The notes under the pieces are model-generated. The model saw only the letters and a list, made by a program, of their open reading frames with translations, did no database searches and was not told the origin of the DNA. 64,000 nucleotides of DNA from Parapedobacter sp037190485. GTDB lineage: Bacteria > Bacteroidota > Bacteroidia > Sphingobacteriales > Sphingobacteriaceae. The stretch lies in NCBI GenBank assembly GCA_037190485.1, contig JBBCJB010000020.1, positions 256,134-320,133 on the forward strand, in the 5' to 3' direction. A program made the translations under genes and the position numbers. Shown here in pieces: positions 34,297-42,724 of this stretch (within the stretch, counting starts at the first letter, position 1; every line of letters begins with the position of its first letter).

Positions 34297-35733
34297 TCAG
34301 TAATAATTCCTTTCCTTCAGTTCGGTTACGAATCGGGCATAATGTTCGTCATAGGCATCGGCTAGCCAATCCTCCGGGCGTATCTCCCGTTCAACCGCTG
34401 TCATCTGTTTGGCAGCCGAAGCCACCGAATCATACCGGGTCCCAGCCGCCGCGCAGATGGCCGCACCTACCGCACCGCTTGCTTCCCGGCATTTGTAGAT
34501 TGGGCGTCGCAGCACATTGGCCCTTATACGGAGCCAGGTGTCGCTATTACTGCCCCCGCCAGCCGTATAAACGGCTTCTACCTGCTCACCTGCCAATTGT
34601 TCGATCAATTCATAGGCCATCCGTTCGATGAACGCCACACCCTCCATGCGCGCCGCAAAACCTACTGCCGCCGATAAACCTTCGGGCGCAAAGCCCCGGG
34701 CCGCGTTCGCGATGAATGGAAACCGTTCGCCAACCTGCTTCAGCGGCCAAGCCAGCTTCCCTGTAGGGATACATGCTGACGCTTCCACATCGAGCGCCTG
34801 CAGGTCCGTACCGAAATCGGCAGCCACCCAATCTGCGCCCGTATTACTTGCGCCTCCGGGCATCCAATAGCCATCGGGATGCCGATGGCTATACACCCGG
34901 CCCTCAGCATCATGAACGGCCTGTTCAGTAACACCCTTGATGACCAAGGTTGTACCAATGGTCGTATTCCATTCTCCAGGCTTGACGGCACCCGAAGCCA
35001 ATTGCGAAGCGCACCCATCGGTCATACCGACCACGACCTGCGCATCCGGCATTGCCCAGCGCGCGGCCAATGCATCCCGCAATTTCCCGATAGGAGTTCC
35101 AGAAGGCACCACGTCTTGAAACCACCCGGCTTCCAACGGGAGGTGGTCGATCAGGTAACCCGGCCAACGGCATCGCGCCACGTCATAGCCGGATTTAAGG
35201 GCGTTGGTGTAATCGGTCACGTCAAACCGCCCGCTCAACATGCCCGTGATGTAGTCTGCGGCGTGAACCCATTTCCGGATTGAAGCCACCCGATCAGGAT
35301 ACGACTCAACGAACCACACCATTTTGGAAAGTCCGCTTGATGCATTGAATCCGGTATACCCGCCTGCCGCGAATCGTTCAGCCAACGATTTGCATCTTCG
35401 CCCTTCGTCGGCGGCACGCGGATCGCTGTACATGATCGCGGGATGCAATGGCCTATTGGATACATCGAGCGGAATCACGGTCCCTGAGGTAGAATCCACA
35501 CCAATGGCCACCACCCGGTACATTCCATGCGCGAGTACGTCCGATGAGACGAGTTCGTCCATCATTGCCAGCGTGCCGGCCCACCAGTCGTCAGGCGATT
35601 GTTCCTGCCGCATATCAGGCGTGAGGACAAATCGCCGGGCCGCTTCGAACAGTACATCACCCCCAACCGTCACCAACGCCACGCGCACACCTTGGGTACC
35701 GACATCTATTCCAACAAAACAATCCATCATCAT
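34297..35733 (-). CDS. FGGY-family carbohydrate kinase A
   Basis: A 478-residue kinase of the FGGY (xylulokinase/ribulokinase/glycerol kinase) superfamily. Seen: FVGIDVGTQGVRVALV, the substrate-region GVDSTSGTVIPLD, VVVGMTDGCASQL, TTIGTTLVIKG and the C-terminal YTAGGGSNSDTWLRIRANVL. Substrate specificity is not evident. It overlaps the start of kinase B by 4 bp, and the two kinases are distinct paralogues rather than a recent duplication. Together with a polyol permease and a 2-hydroxyacid dehydrogenase it points to a polyol or ketose pathway. Confidence 0.88.
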   Translation of the reverse strand: MMMDCFVGIDVGTQGVRVALVTVGGDVLFEAARRFVLTPDMRQEQSPDDWWAGTLAMMDELVSSDVLAHGMYRVVAIGVDSTSGTVIPLDVSNRPLHPAIMYSDPRAADEGRRCKSLAERFAAGGYTGFNASSGLSKMVWFVESYPDRVASIRKWVHAADYITGMLSGRFDVTDYTNALKSGYDVARCRWPGYLIDHLPLEAGWFQDVVPSGTPIGKLRDALAARWAMPDAQVVVGMTDGCASQLASGAVKPGEWNTTIGTTLVIKGVTEQAVHDAEGRVYSHRHPDGYWMPGGASNTGADWVAADFGTDLQALDVEASACIPTGKLAWPLKQVGERFPFIANAARGFAPEGLSAAVGFAARMEGVAFIERMAYELIEQLAGEQVEAVYTAGGGSNSDTWLRIRANVLRRPIYKCREASGAVGAAICAAAGTRYDSVASAAKQMTAVEREIRPEDWLADAYDEHYARFVTELKERNYY

Positions 35734-37184
35734 TCGGCCATTTGCCTAAACGTATGCCTAGCACGTTTCCATTCCGCATAAAGTCGCTGGAAAAGCTCAC
35801 GGTCTGCTGGCACCACCTCGTCATGCAATGCTGGATTTACCCGCTCCATGCCCAAGGCTTCGGCGCAGATAAAGGCCCCTCCCCACACCGAGGACTGCCG
35901 ATAGGTATCGCAGGTACGGATACGCTTGTCGGTCAGATTTGCCACAAACTGCCTGAGTTTACGGCTTTGGACACCGCCACCGCAAGCCCAGATGTAATCG
36001 CGACGATGGGCCGAGATACTGTCTAATACCTTGTAATTCTCGTAGATGCTGCAAGCGATGTCCCATAGGATAGCGAATATGAATCCCCCGCGCGTTAGCT
36101 GATGTGATACCGGTGCATTGAAAATGAACCCACCCTTCGTTAACGGTGCATCCTCATCGGCCACCAACGAGCCCAACGATGCCACGCATTGCGAATACGA
36201 TGCCTCATCCAACTCTTGTTCAATCACTTCATAAGGCTCGTTGGGATAAAAGATCTCCTTCAATCGCTGGTAATTCAGTCCGGTCACCCCCGCGTTGGCC
36301 TCAAACATGAAGCCATCAGCATCGATATGGCGTCCCGTCCACGTACGCTGCCCTGCATCGGTTATGTATTTATCGACAAGTTTGATGATGGGCGTCGTGG
36401 TGCCCGATACAATCACGACGTCATCGGTGTCCGGACGGATGCTGTGAACGGCCAGTTGCGTATCCGCGCCACCTACCACCACGAGTGCCTCCGGCGAAAT
36501 CGCCAACTGCTCGGCTACGCGGGCAAGGACGGGGCCCAATACCGTACCCGATGACCGCAATGGCGGGAGCAACGCTTCGGGCAAACCGAATACCGAGCAC
36601 AACTCCGTTGACCAATCCTTCGCGCTGACATCATAGAGCAAGGTCTCCGACGCCTGGGAGTGTTCGTAAACCAGCTTGCCTGAAAACTGGAATTCCACCC
36701 AATCGCTGATGCTGGTGAACTTTCGAGCACGATTCCACAGACCGGCCTTCCGTTCGCGCAATCCCACCAGTTTCAACGCTGAAAACAATGCCGTAGGGTA
36801 CCGACCCGTCAACGAGTAAACCCAATCCTTATCGGCAATCATCGATTCCCATTCACGCCCGCGGTTATCGTGGTTGGACATGCCAATCAACGGCTGTCCA
36901 GCACCATCCAGCACCACGATCCCCTCGCGCTGGCTGGTTGCGGTCACCGCACGTACGCTTACCGCACCTGCATCCGCAAGGGCCTGCACGGATAGCCGCA
37001 CAATCTGTTCCCACAACTGCCCCGGATCGAAATAGATCGAATCGGGGTAATCTGGATCCTTTGCGTATTGCACATTTTCCCGGCGTAGCGCCAAATGCTC
37101 GTGGGTGGTCGAGACCACGGCCGCCCGTACGTTTCCAGTACCGACGTCAATGATCAAATAAGCGTCTCTCGTATAATCCATCAT
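35730..37184 (-). CDS. FGGY-family carbohydrate kinase B (LsrK-like)
   Basis: A 484-residue FGGY kinase with LIIDVGTGNVRAAVV, the LsrK-like TATSQREGIVVLD and NHDNRGREWE, then VVVGGADTQLAVHS and a C-terminal ACGGGVQSRKLRQFVANL. The N-terminal half is closest to autoinducer-2 kinases, but nothing else here suggests quorum sensing. The start (ATG 37184, or 37181) overlaps the dehydrogenase stop. Likely phosphorylates a small hydroxylated substrate imported by the permease at 38246. Confidence 0.85.
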   Translation of the reverse strand: MMDYTRDAYLIIDVGTGNVRAAVVSTTHEHLALRRENVQYAKDPDYPDSIYFDPGQLWEQIVRLSVQALADAGAVSVRAVTATSQREGIVVLDGAGQPLIGMSNHDNRGREWESMIADKDWVYSLTGRYPTALFSALKLVGLRERKAGLWNRARKFTSISDWVEFQFSGKLVYEHSQASETLLYDVSAKDWSTELCSVFGLPEALLPPLRSSGTVLGPVLARVAEQLAISPEALVVVGGADTQLAVHSIRPDTDDVVIVSGTTTPIIKLVDKYITDAGQRTWTGRHIDADGFMFEANAGVTGLNYQRLKEIFYPNEPYEVIEQELDEASYSQCVASLGSLVADEDAPLTKGGFIFNAPVSHQLTRGGFIFAILWDIACSIYENYKVLDSISAHRRDYIWACGGGVQSRKLRQFVANLTDKRIRTCDTYRQSSVWGGAFICAEALGMERVNPALHDEVVPADRELFQRLYAEWKRARHTFRQMAE

Positions 37185-38194
37185 GAAGAAAACGTCGTAT
37201 TCATTGCCAATATTTCCCGATTCACCAATTGTTTTACCTCTCGACTACCTTCTTTGAAAAAACGAGTCAGGCATTGATTCAGGATCGTCACGTGGTGATC
37301 TTCGACTTCATGGGTGGCACCTGCGATGTGCGGCGTGGCCAGCACCCTTGGGTGATTGATCAGCCGATAGTCCGTTTCATCGGGTGGCTCATGGTCAAAC
37401 ACATCGAGTATAGCCCCCCTGATACGCCCCTGCTCAATGCAGGCCAACAACGCCTCTCGATCGACCACAACGGCGCGGGCGGTGTTTACAAAAATAGCCT
37501 CGGGTTTCATCAGCGATAACAGTGGCTCACCAATCATCGCTTTTGTTTCCGTGGTCACCGGCAGGTGTATTCCTACCACGTCGCTTGTACGGAACAACTC
37601 CTCCAATGGCTGCTTTTGGTACGCCGGATCATCTGTCGTAAAGAACGGGTCGTAGTAACCGATGTCGCAAGGGAATGCCTTCAGCAGCGCGGCGATGGTC
37701 TGTCCAACCGCGCCGAATCCAACCATGCCTACCCGTTTACCGGCCAACTCGTTGCCCTTGAACTGCAGGTAGGACGTGTGTGCACCCACACCCCATTCTC
37801 CACCCGCTAGCCACGCCGCGCTCCGCAAGGTATGGCGCATGAAGGTAATCACGTTGGCAATGAACAGCTCGGCTACAGCCTGTGCATTCCGGGCCGGTGT
37901 ATTGAATACCGGGATACCGAAGCGTGTGGCCACGCCAACCGCTACGTTTGAGGGCGTACCCCTGCACACGCCAATGAACCGCAATCGTGGATAGGCCGCA
38001 ATAACGGCTGCCGTTACCTCATCGTGCTCCGTAATGAGTGCTTCGGCTCCGGTCTGGCTCAACAATCCAATCAATTCATCCGGCCGGTATCCCCGGCCAT
38101 GTTCCTTCCAAGGTCGGTAGATCACCTCACCGAAAAGCCGCGCCAACTCTTTCCTACCCGCGTCGTGATAAGGCGCTGTAACCAATATCCTCAT
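37181..38194 (-). CDS. D-2-hydroxyacid dehydrogenase
   Basis: A 337-residue NAD-linked dehydrogenase of the D-isomer-specific family. The Rossmann loop is VGFGAVGQTIAALL, the catalytic arginine-type segment is VNTARAVVVDRE, the Glu lies in AILDVFDHEPPDE and the His in LATPHIAGATHEV. It probably interconverts a 2-keto and a 2-hydroxy acid, such as glycerate or a phosphorylated analogue. It overlaps kinase B by 4 bp and lies 51 bp after the permease stop. Confidence 0.88.
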   Translation of the reverse strand: MRILVTAPYHDAGRKELARLFGEVIYRPWKEHGRGYRPDELIGLLSQTGAEALITEHDEVTAAVIAAYPRLRFIGVCRGTPSNVAVGVATRFGIPVFNTPARNAQAVAELFIANVITFMRHTLRSAAWLAGGEWGVGAHTSYLQFKGNELAGKRVGMVGFGAVGQTIAALLKAFPCDIGYYDPFFTTDDPAYQKQPLEELFRTSDVVGIHLPVTTETKAMIGEPLLSLMKPEAIFVNTARAVVVDREALLACIEQGRIRGAILDVFDHEPPDETDYRLINHPRVLATPHIAGATHEVEDHHVTILNQCLTRFFKEGSREVKQLVNREILAMNTTFSS

Positions 38195-38245
38195 ATCATC
38201 CGTTAGTGTTTGTTAAATCGTTTCAATTTCGGCTATGCTTCTACC

Positions 38246-39481
38246 TCAGGTCCGCTTCGGTAAGGTGATGAACAAGGTGAGCAATGCGCTGATGAAATAT
38301 AACCCCGCCAATACCCATATTACCCCTTCATCGCCGATGGTTGCAATCAAGCCCCCTACCAACGCGGGCCCTACGAACACCGGCAAACCAGCGCCCAAGT
38401 TCAGAATGGCCATGGCGGCACCCTTGTCCTTGGATACCAAGGAAGGCACCAACGCTGAAAGCGGCACATAACCCGCCAACAACGCCCCCCACAACACGCC
38501 GCTTAACATGACGGCCCAAAAATCGCCTCCGAACCATACCGGCGAATAAAAAAACAACAGTGTCGTCAGCCCGCATCCAACGCCGCCGAACCACATGATG
38601 GTATTCCGCCAGCCCAATCGATCGCCCACAAATCCGAAAATCAGGTTGAAAGCAATGTTCGCTGTAAAAATGGTCCCCCAGATTTGCAGCCATTCTTTCG
38701 TGCTGAACCCGTGGGTAGCCATATAAATCGGCAAAAAGACGGGGAATGCGAACTGTGCCGTGGTATTGATCACCCGTACCACACCGCCAATCAACACCTT
38801 GGGTTCTTCCCTGACAATGGTCAAGCCCTTTAGCATTTCGGCAAGTTTCGAGCCGGCGTCCACCGCTGGGACAAACCGATCTTTGTTCAGTACCAGTGCA
38901 AAGAATGCCCCCACCAATACCCAGAATATCGAGCTCCATAACGTGTTGTGATAGCCCATGGCTTCAATGGCCCAACTCGAGTAGTATGCACCGAATACGT
39001 TCAACCCGCCTGTGAACACGAACCAGAACCATCCCACCGCACGGCCCAATTTGGTTTGGGGTGTTCGATACGTAATCCATACCAAAAAAGAGTAGGCAAA
39101 CAACGGATAAGCGAAACCGCGAATGGCATAGGTAATCAACATCACCGGATAATCCAGCCGCTGCATGCCCATCCCCACAAAACCCACCGTGCCGATAATA
39201 TAGAGCAACAAGCCCAGTATCATGGCCTTCCGTGGCCCGTAGCCCTCGGCCAACACGCCCGAAAACCACGATGAAATCGCTATGGTTATTCCGTAAACCG
39301 TAAACATCAATGCCGATTGCTGCATCGACAGTCCGTGCTCAATCAAGTACGGGCTCAACCATCCCTGTTCCACCCCATCGCCCATCATGAAAATCAGGAT
39401 GCCCAGATACCCCCAAGCAAGTGGTTTGGGGAGACCGGATTTCGAAAAGAAATCAGCGTTACCTTGTACTGTCGGATTCAT
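38246..39481 (-). CDS. MFS polyol-type permease
   Basis: A 411-residue major facilitator with 12 predicted membrane segments, starting YLGILIFMMGDGVEQGWLSPYLIEHG and containing the characteristic GYGPRKAMILGLLLY loop. The NDxxEQGWLSPY-type N-terminus (GDGVEQGWLSPYL) is that of the polyol permease group (RbtT, DalT and erythritol-like transporters; recalled family knowledge). It probably imports a polyol or simple sugar by proton symport. A TATATTTG -7 element precedes it. Confidence 0.88.
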   Translation of the reverse strand: MNPTVQGNADFFSKSGLPKPLAWGYLGILIFMMGDGVEQGWLSPYLIEHGLSMQQSALMFTVYGITIAISSWFSGVLAEGYGPRKAMILGLLLYIIGTVGFVGMGMQRLDYPVMLITYAIRGFAYPLFAYSFLVWITYRTPQTKLGRAVGWFWFVFTGGLNVFGAYYSSWAIEAMGYHNTLWSSIFWVLVGAFFALVLNKDRFVPAVDAGSKLAEMLKGLTIVREEPKVLIGGVVRVINTTAQFAFPVFLPIYMATHGFSTKEWLQIWGTIFTANIAFNLIFGFVGDRLGWRNTIMWFGGVGCGLTTLLFFYSPVWFGGDFWAVMLSGVLWGALLAGYVPLSALVPSLVSKDKGAAMAILNLGAGLPVFVGPALVGGLIATIGDEGVIWVLAGLYFISALLTLFITLPKRT

Positions 39482-39515
39482 CGTGTTTTTAATTGGTTAT
39501 TCATCTTTACAAGGC

Positions 39516-39523
39516 CAAATATA
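39516..39523 (-). promoter_or_regulatory. -7 element TATATTTG for permease operon
   Basis: On the - strand a perfect TAnnTTTG 34 nt upstream of the permease ATG. No -33 box at standard spacing, so it may need activation. It shows the kinase operon has its own promoter separate from the sulfatase operon. Confidence 0.55.
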
Positions 39524-39566
39524 ACAAAATTTAATATTATTAAATATAATAAACAAAGTAAACAAA

Positions 39567-39579
39567 CAAATTTAACAAA
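39567..39579 (-). promoter_or_regulatory. Shared 13-mer upstream of permease operon
   Basis: Plus strand CAAATTTAACAAA, identical to positions 52056-52068 in front of the SGNH/SusC operon. On the - strand it reads TTTGTTAAATTTG and contains a TAAATTTG -7-like element, so it may be a second promoter or a regulator's operator. Confidence 0.45.
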
Positions 39580-39600
39580 TAGACAAAGAAAAATATAAGG

Positions 39601-39747
39601 TTATTCAACAATACCCTTGACTTCCGCATAATAACCGATTGGGGTACGGTCCGTAAATATTCCAACTTTCACAGCTGCTGTCGGCTCGAAAGCAAGAACG
39701 TTGACATTTTTCTTCAGTGTTGCTCTGTTGGCTTTACGTAATTCCAT
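39601..39747 (-). CDS. Candidate 48-aa small ORF after sulfatase 1
   Basis: An open reading frame with ATG at 39745-39747 and TAA at 39601-39603, overlapping the end of sulfatase 1 by 34 bp in another frame. The product begins MELRKANRATLKKN and ends TPIGYYAEVKGIVE, with balanced, protein-like composition. It could be a real small gene, the remnant of a longer gene, or chance. There is no homology I recognise, and no ribosome-binding signal. Confidence 0.3.
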   Translation of the reverse strand: MELRKANRATLKKNVNVLAFEPTAAVKVGIFTDRTPIGYYAEVKGIVE

Positions 39748-41219
39748 TCAGGGATAACTGCGACTTTTCTTGTTTGGAAATAAGCTTCTGCTTTAACAAC
39801 CAAGTCGGGATTTGCCGACGCGACATTGTTCATTTCGCCCTCGTCGTCCTTCAGGTAATACAATTCGATCGTATTCTTATTGATTTTCTTGATCGCTTTC
39901 CAATCGCCGAATCTTACAGCCTGGGCCCTTTTATCACCCTTTTGATGAGATTCCCAATAAAGAAACTCATGTTGCTGCTGTTTGCTCCCGCTGTCCAGTA
40001 ATGTGGGCAAAAAAGATATGCCGTCCGTAACGGGATGCTCCCTAGCCTCGGCAACATCAAGAAATGTCGGCATTAAATCCCAAATTGCGCAGAGGTGATC
40101 GGACACGCTGCCTTTTTTAATCGAACCCGGCCAATGGGCAATGAATGGAACCTTTATACCTCCCTCATAGATGGTCCCTTTTCTTCCCCGCAATCCGCCA
40201 CTGCAATCAAAGTAATCCGGGTCGCAACCACCGGCTACCGCCGCTCCATTATCGGCCGTAAAGACAACCAGCGTTTGTTCGGCAATTCCGCATTCCTCCA
40301 ATGCATCCATGAGTTGTCCGACATATTCGTCCAACAGTGAAATCATTGCCGCATAGGTTGCCCTTGGATATCTATTTGGCAGGTAACTACCGCCTTTGTA
40401 AGGCACATCGTCGAATTTTCCTTTGTATTGCTCTAGGTTGCTTGCCGGCACCTGCAATGCCATATGAGGCAGCGTAAAAGCCATTTCCAAAAAGAATGGC
40501 TGATGGCTGTTTTCTTTGATGAATTTAATGGCTTCGCTTGCGATCGTATCCGGCGCATAGACCGTACCGGTGTATTTCGCGTATGAAGCGTCGTCATATG
40601 GATCCAGGTGCGTAGGCAGTTCTTGGTGAGGGCTGAAGTAGTCATTTGGCAACGGTTCCCATACGGTGTTACGCCATAAGTGAGTCGGGTAATAATTATG
40701 CGCTTGCTTTTGGTCAAGATACCCATAAAACAGATCTATTCCATGCAGGTGGGGAGCCCCGGTAGACCCTGGCCCGCCAAGCCCCCATTTCCCCATCACG
40801 GCCGTCGCGTAGCCGGCCTTCTTTAATTCGGAACCCAGTGTACTGATGTTCAGCGGCAATGGCATCTGTCCGAATTCCAATGAATCCGCAAACCCGCCTA
40901 ATTCATGATTACCCCGAATCATGCCGTTTCCGGTGTGGAATCCGGTGAGCAAGCTTCCGCGGCTTGGAGAACACAAATGATTGGTATAAAACCTGGTCAA
41001 TTTCATGCCGTTACTTGCCAGTTTATCCAGATTGGGTGTTTTTATTTTTTGCTGACCAAAGGCTCCGATACTTTGATATCCCATATCGTCGCCCAAGATG
41101 AAGATAATGTTTGGTCGCTGCTGCGCATAGCCAACAACGATGGCCGCGAATGCCAGCAGTCCAGCCATTACATACTTCCTGACACCTGAAACTTGTCTCA
41201 TCACATCACTCCTTTTCAT
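39714..41219 (-). CDS. Type-I sulfatase 1 (CSPSR)
   Basis: A 501-residue secreted sulfatase. The formylglycine site is C83 in HLCSPSRGSLLTG, followed by HTGNGMI; metal ligands are expected from IIFILGDDMGYQS (D-D) and VVFTADNGAAVAGG (D-N). It hydrolyses a sulfate ester, probably carbohydrate linked. The N-terminal region has a signal sequence (VMAGLLAFAAIVVGYAQ); the ATG at 41219 overlaps the stop of sulfatase 2 (4 bp), and ATG 41201 is an alternative. It is the distal gene of the SGNH-SusC-SusD-sulfatase unit. Confidence 0.88.
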   Translation of the reverse strand: MKRSDVMRQVSGVRKYVMAGLLAFAAIVVGYAQQRPNIIFILGDDMGYQSIGAFGQQKIKTPNLDKLASNGMKLTRFYTNHLCSPSRGSLLTGFHTGNGMIRGNHELGGFADSLEFGQMPLPLNISTLGSELKKAGYATAVMGKWGLGGPGSTGAPHLHGIDLFYGYLDQKQAHNYYPTHLWRNTVWEPLPNDYFSPHQELPTHLDPYDDASYAKYTGTVYAPDTIASEAIKFIKENSHQPFFLEMAFTLPHMALQVPASNLEQYKGKFDDVPYKGGSYLPNRYPRATYAAMISLLDEYVGQLMDALEECGIAEQTLVVFTADNGAAVAGGCDPDYFDCSGGLRGRKGTIYEGGIKVPFIAHWPGSIKKGSVSDHLCAIWDLMPTFLDVAEAREHPVTDGISFLPTLLDSGSKQQQHEFLYWESHQKGDKRAQAVRFGDWKAIKKINKNTIELYYLKDDEGEMNNVASANPDLVVKAEAYFQTRKVAVIPEWNYVKPTEQH

Positions 41220-42724
41220 AAATTAAACGCACTTAAATCCAACGAATCACGTAGCTCGGTCTGCAAATCAATCAACCCATCAAACAACGCCTGCTTTCGT
41301 TCACGATAACTCGTGTCCTGCGAAAGATCATGCAGTTCATGAGGGTCGGCATTTACGTCGAATAACAACGACGTTCCGAGATTAGGATACACAATAAGTT
41401 TAAATCCATCTTTTCGAATCATGCGTTGGTGGGTTCGATACCCACCATAAACCGCAGGATAATATGATGCTGTTCGCTCCCCTCGGATGAATGGCAATAC
41501 ACTGTTGAACGCGAGATAATCCGGTTTCTTCACCCCGCCAATATCCAATGCAGTAGCCATCGCATCCTGCAAATAGATATTAGCATCGATGACCGCTCCT
41601 TTGGGCACGTCTGGCCCCACCACCACAAAAGGCACCCGGATTGAATGATCATATAGGCTTTGTTTGCCCATCAATCCATGGTTTCCCATCGCAAGGCCGT
41701 GATCCGACGTAAAGATGATGTACGTGTGGCTTGCTTCACCGGAAGCTTGCAGGGCATCTAAAATCCGGCCTATTTGTGTATCCAGGTGACTAATGATTGC
41801 GTAATATTCACTGAGGTGTGTCTTTATCGCAAATTCCGTCCGCGGAAAAGGGGCCAGGCTTTCGTCTCTTTGGCCAAGTTGCAAGCCGATTTCATCACTT
41901 CGATAAGGATTTTCCGGCATATACGCTTTGGGAAGCGGAATGCTGTCCAATGGGTACCTATCTACATATGCTTTGGGCGATTGGCGCTGATAGTGCGGTG
42001 CATTGAAGGCAATGTACATGAAAAACGGTGTGCTATCCGCTTTGGCTTCGTTTAAGAACTGTATGGTATTGTCGGCCAGTACCTCGCTCCAGTGCACGCC
42101 GCCTTCCCAATAGCCCCCCAATCGCTTATCCCAGGGTACCCAGGCGGTATCGTGGCTACCCAACGGGCGGTTGTACCCTAGTGGCATCTTGCTCATATTC
42201 CCACTGGTTATCGCTTCGATAAATTTTCGCCGATTAAATCCATCCTCGGGCATCCCGGGCCTTACGTCCTTGACGCGATCGAATAGGAGCACGGGATCTG
42301 ACTGGATGTGCCATTTCCCGGACATGTAGGTCCGGTATCCCGCTTTTTTCATCAACAGGCTCCACATCTCCCCGCGGTCTACCAAATCACGTTGGTTTTG
42401 CTCATAGGCATGTGCATCCCAAAGCGACCGACCTGTAATCAGCATGGCCCTACTCGCCACACACACCGCACCGCTCCATGCGCCCATGTTATAGGCATGT
42501 GAAAAGGTGGTGCCGTTCTCCACCAACCTGTCCATGTTCGGGGTATTCACCGTTGCATTACCCAATGCCTGTACCGCTGAAAAAGTAAGGTCGTCCGTTA
42601 GGAGCAACAGGACATTTGGTCTTTTTCCATCACGTTCATCGCTTGTTGACGGACTACAGCAAACCAAGAGCTGTACCAATGCAAACAGGCACAACACGGC
42701 ACTAAAAAATTTCTCAATCTGCAT
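41216..42724 (-). CDS. Type-I sulfatase 2 (CVASR)
   Basis: A 502-residue sulfatase with a lipoprotein-like leader (LLVCCS). The formylglycine motif reads CVASR (C88 in GAVCVASRAMLITG), with Ala instead of the usual Pro at position 3; this variant is known in some sulfatases and still has the maturation-critical Cys and Arg. Other ligands: LLLTDDLTF and IIFTSDHGLAMGNHG. It overlaps sulfatase 3 by 11 bp and sulfatase 1 by 4 bp. Substrate unknown. Confidence 0.87.
   Translation of the reverse strand: MQIEKFFSAVLCLFALVQLLVCCSPSTSDERDGKRPNVLLLLTDDLTFSAVQALGNATVNTPNMDRLVENGTTFSHAYNMGAWSGAVCVASRAMLITGRSLWDAHAYEQNQRDLVDRGEMWSLLMKKAGYRTYMSGKWHIQSDPVLLFDRVKDVRPGMPEDGFNRRKFIEAITSGNMSKMPLGYNRPLGSHDTAWVPWDKRLGGYWEGGVHWSEVLADNTIQFLNEAKADSTPFFMYIAFNAPHYQRQSPKAYVDRYPLDSIPLPKAYMPENPYRSDEIGLQLGQRDESLAPFPRTEFAIKTHLSEYYAIISHLDTQIGRILDALQASGEASHTYIIFTSDHGLAMGNHGLMGKQSLYDHSIRVPFVVVGPDVPKGAVIDANIYLQDAMATALDIGGVKKPDYLAFNSVLPFIRGERTASYYPAVYGGYRTHQRMIRKDGFKLIVYPNLGTSLLFDVNADPHELHDLSQDTSYRERKQALFDGLIDLQTELRDSLDLSAFNL

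Noticed and set aside
35730..37184. Quorum-sensing (AI-2) role for the LsrK-like kinase
   Set aside because: No LsrB, LsrACD, LsrF or LsrG homologue is nearby; the likeness is in the kinase superfamily only.
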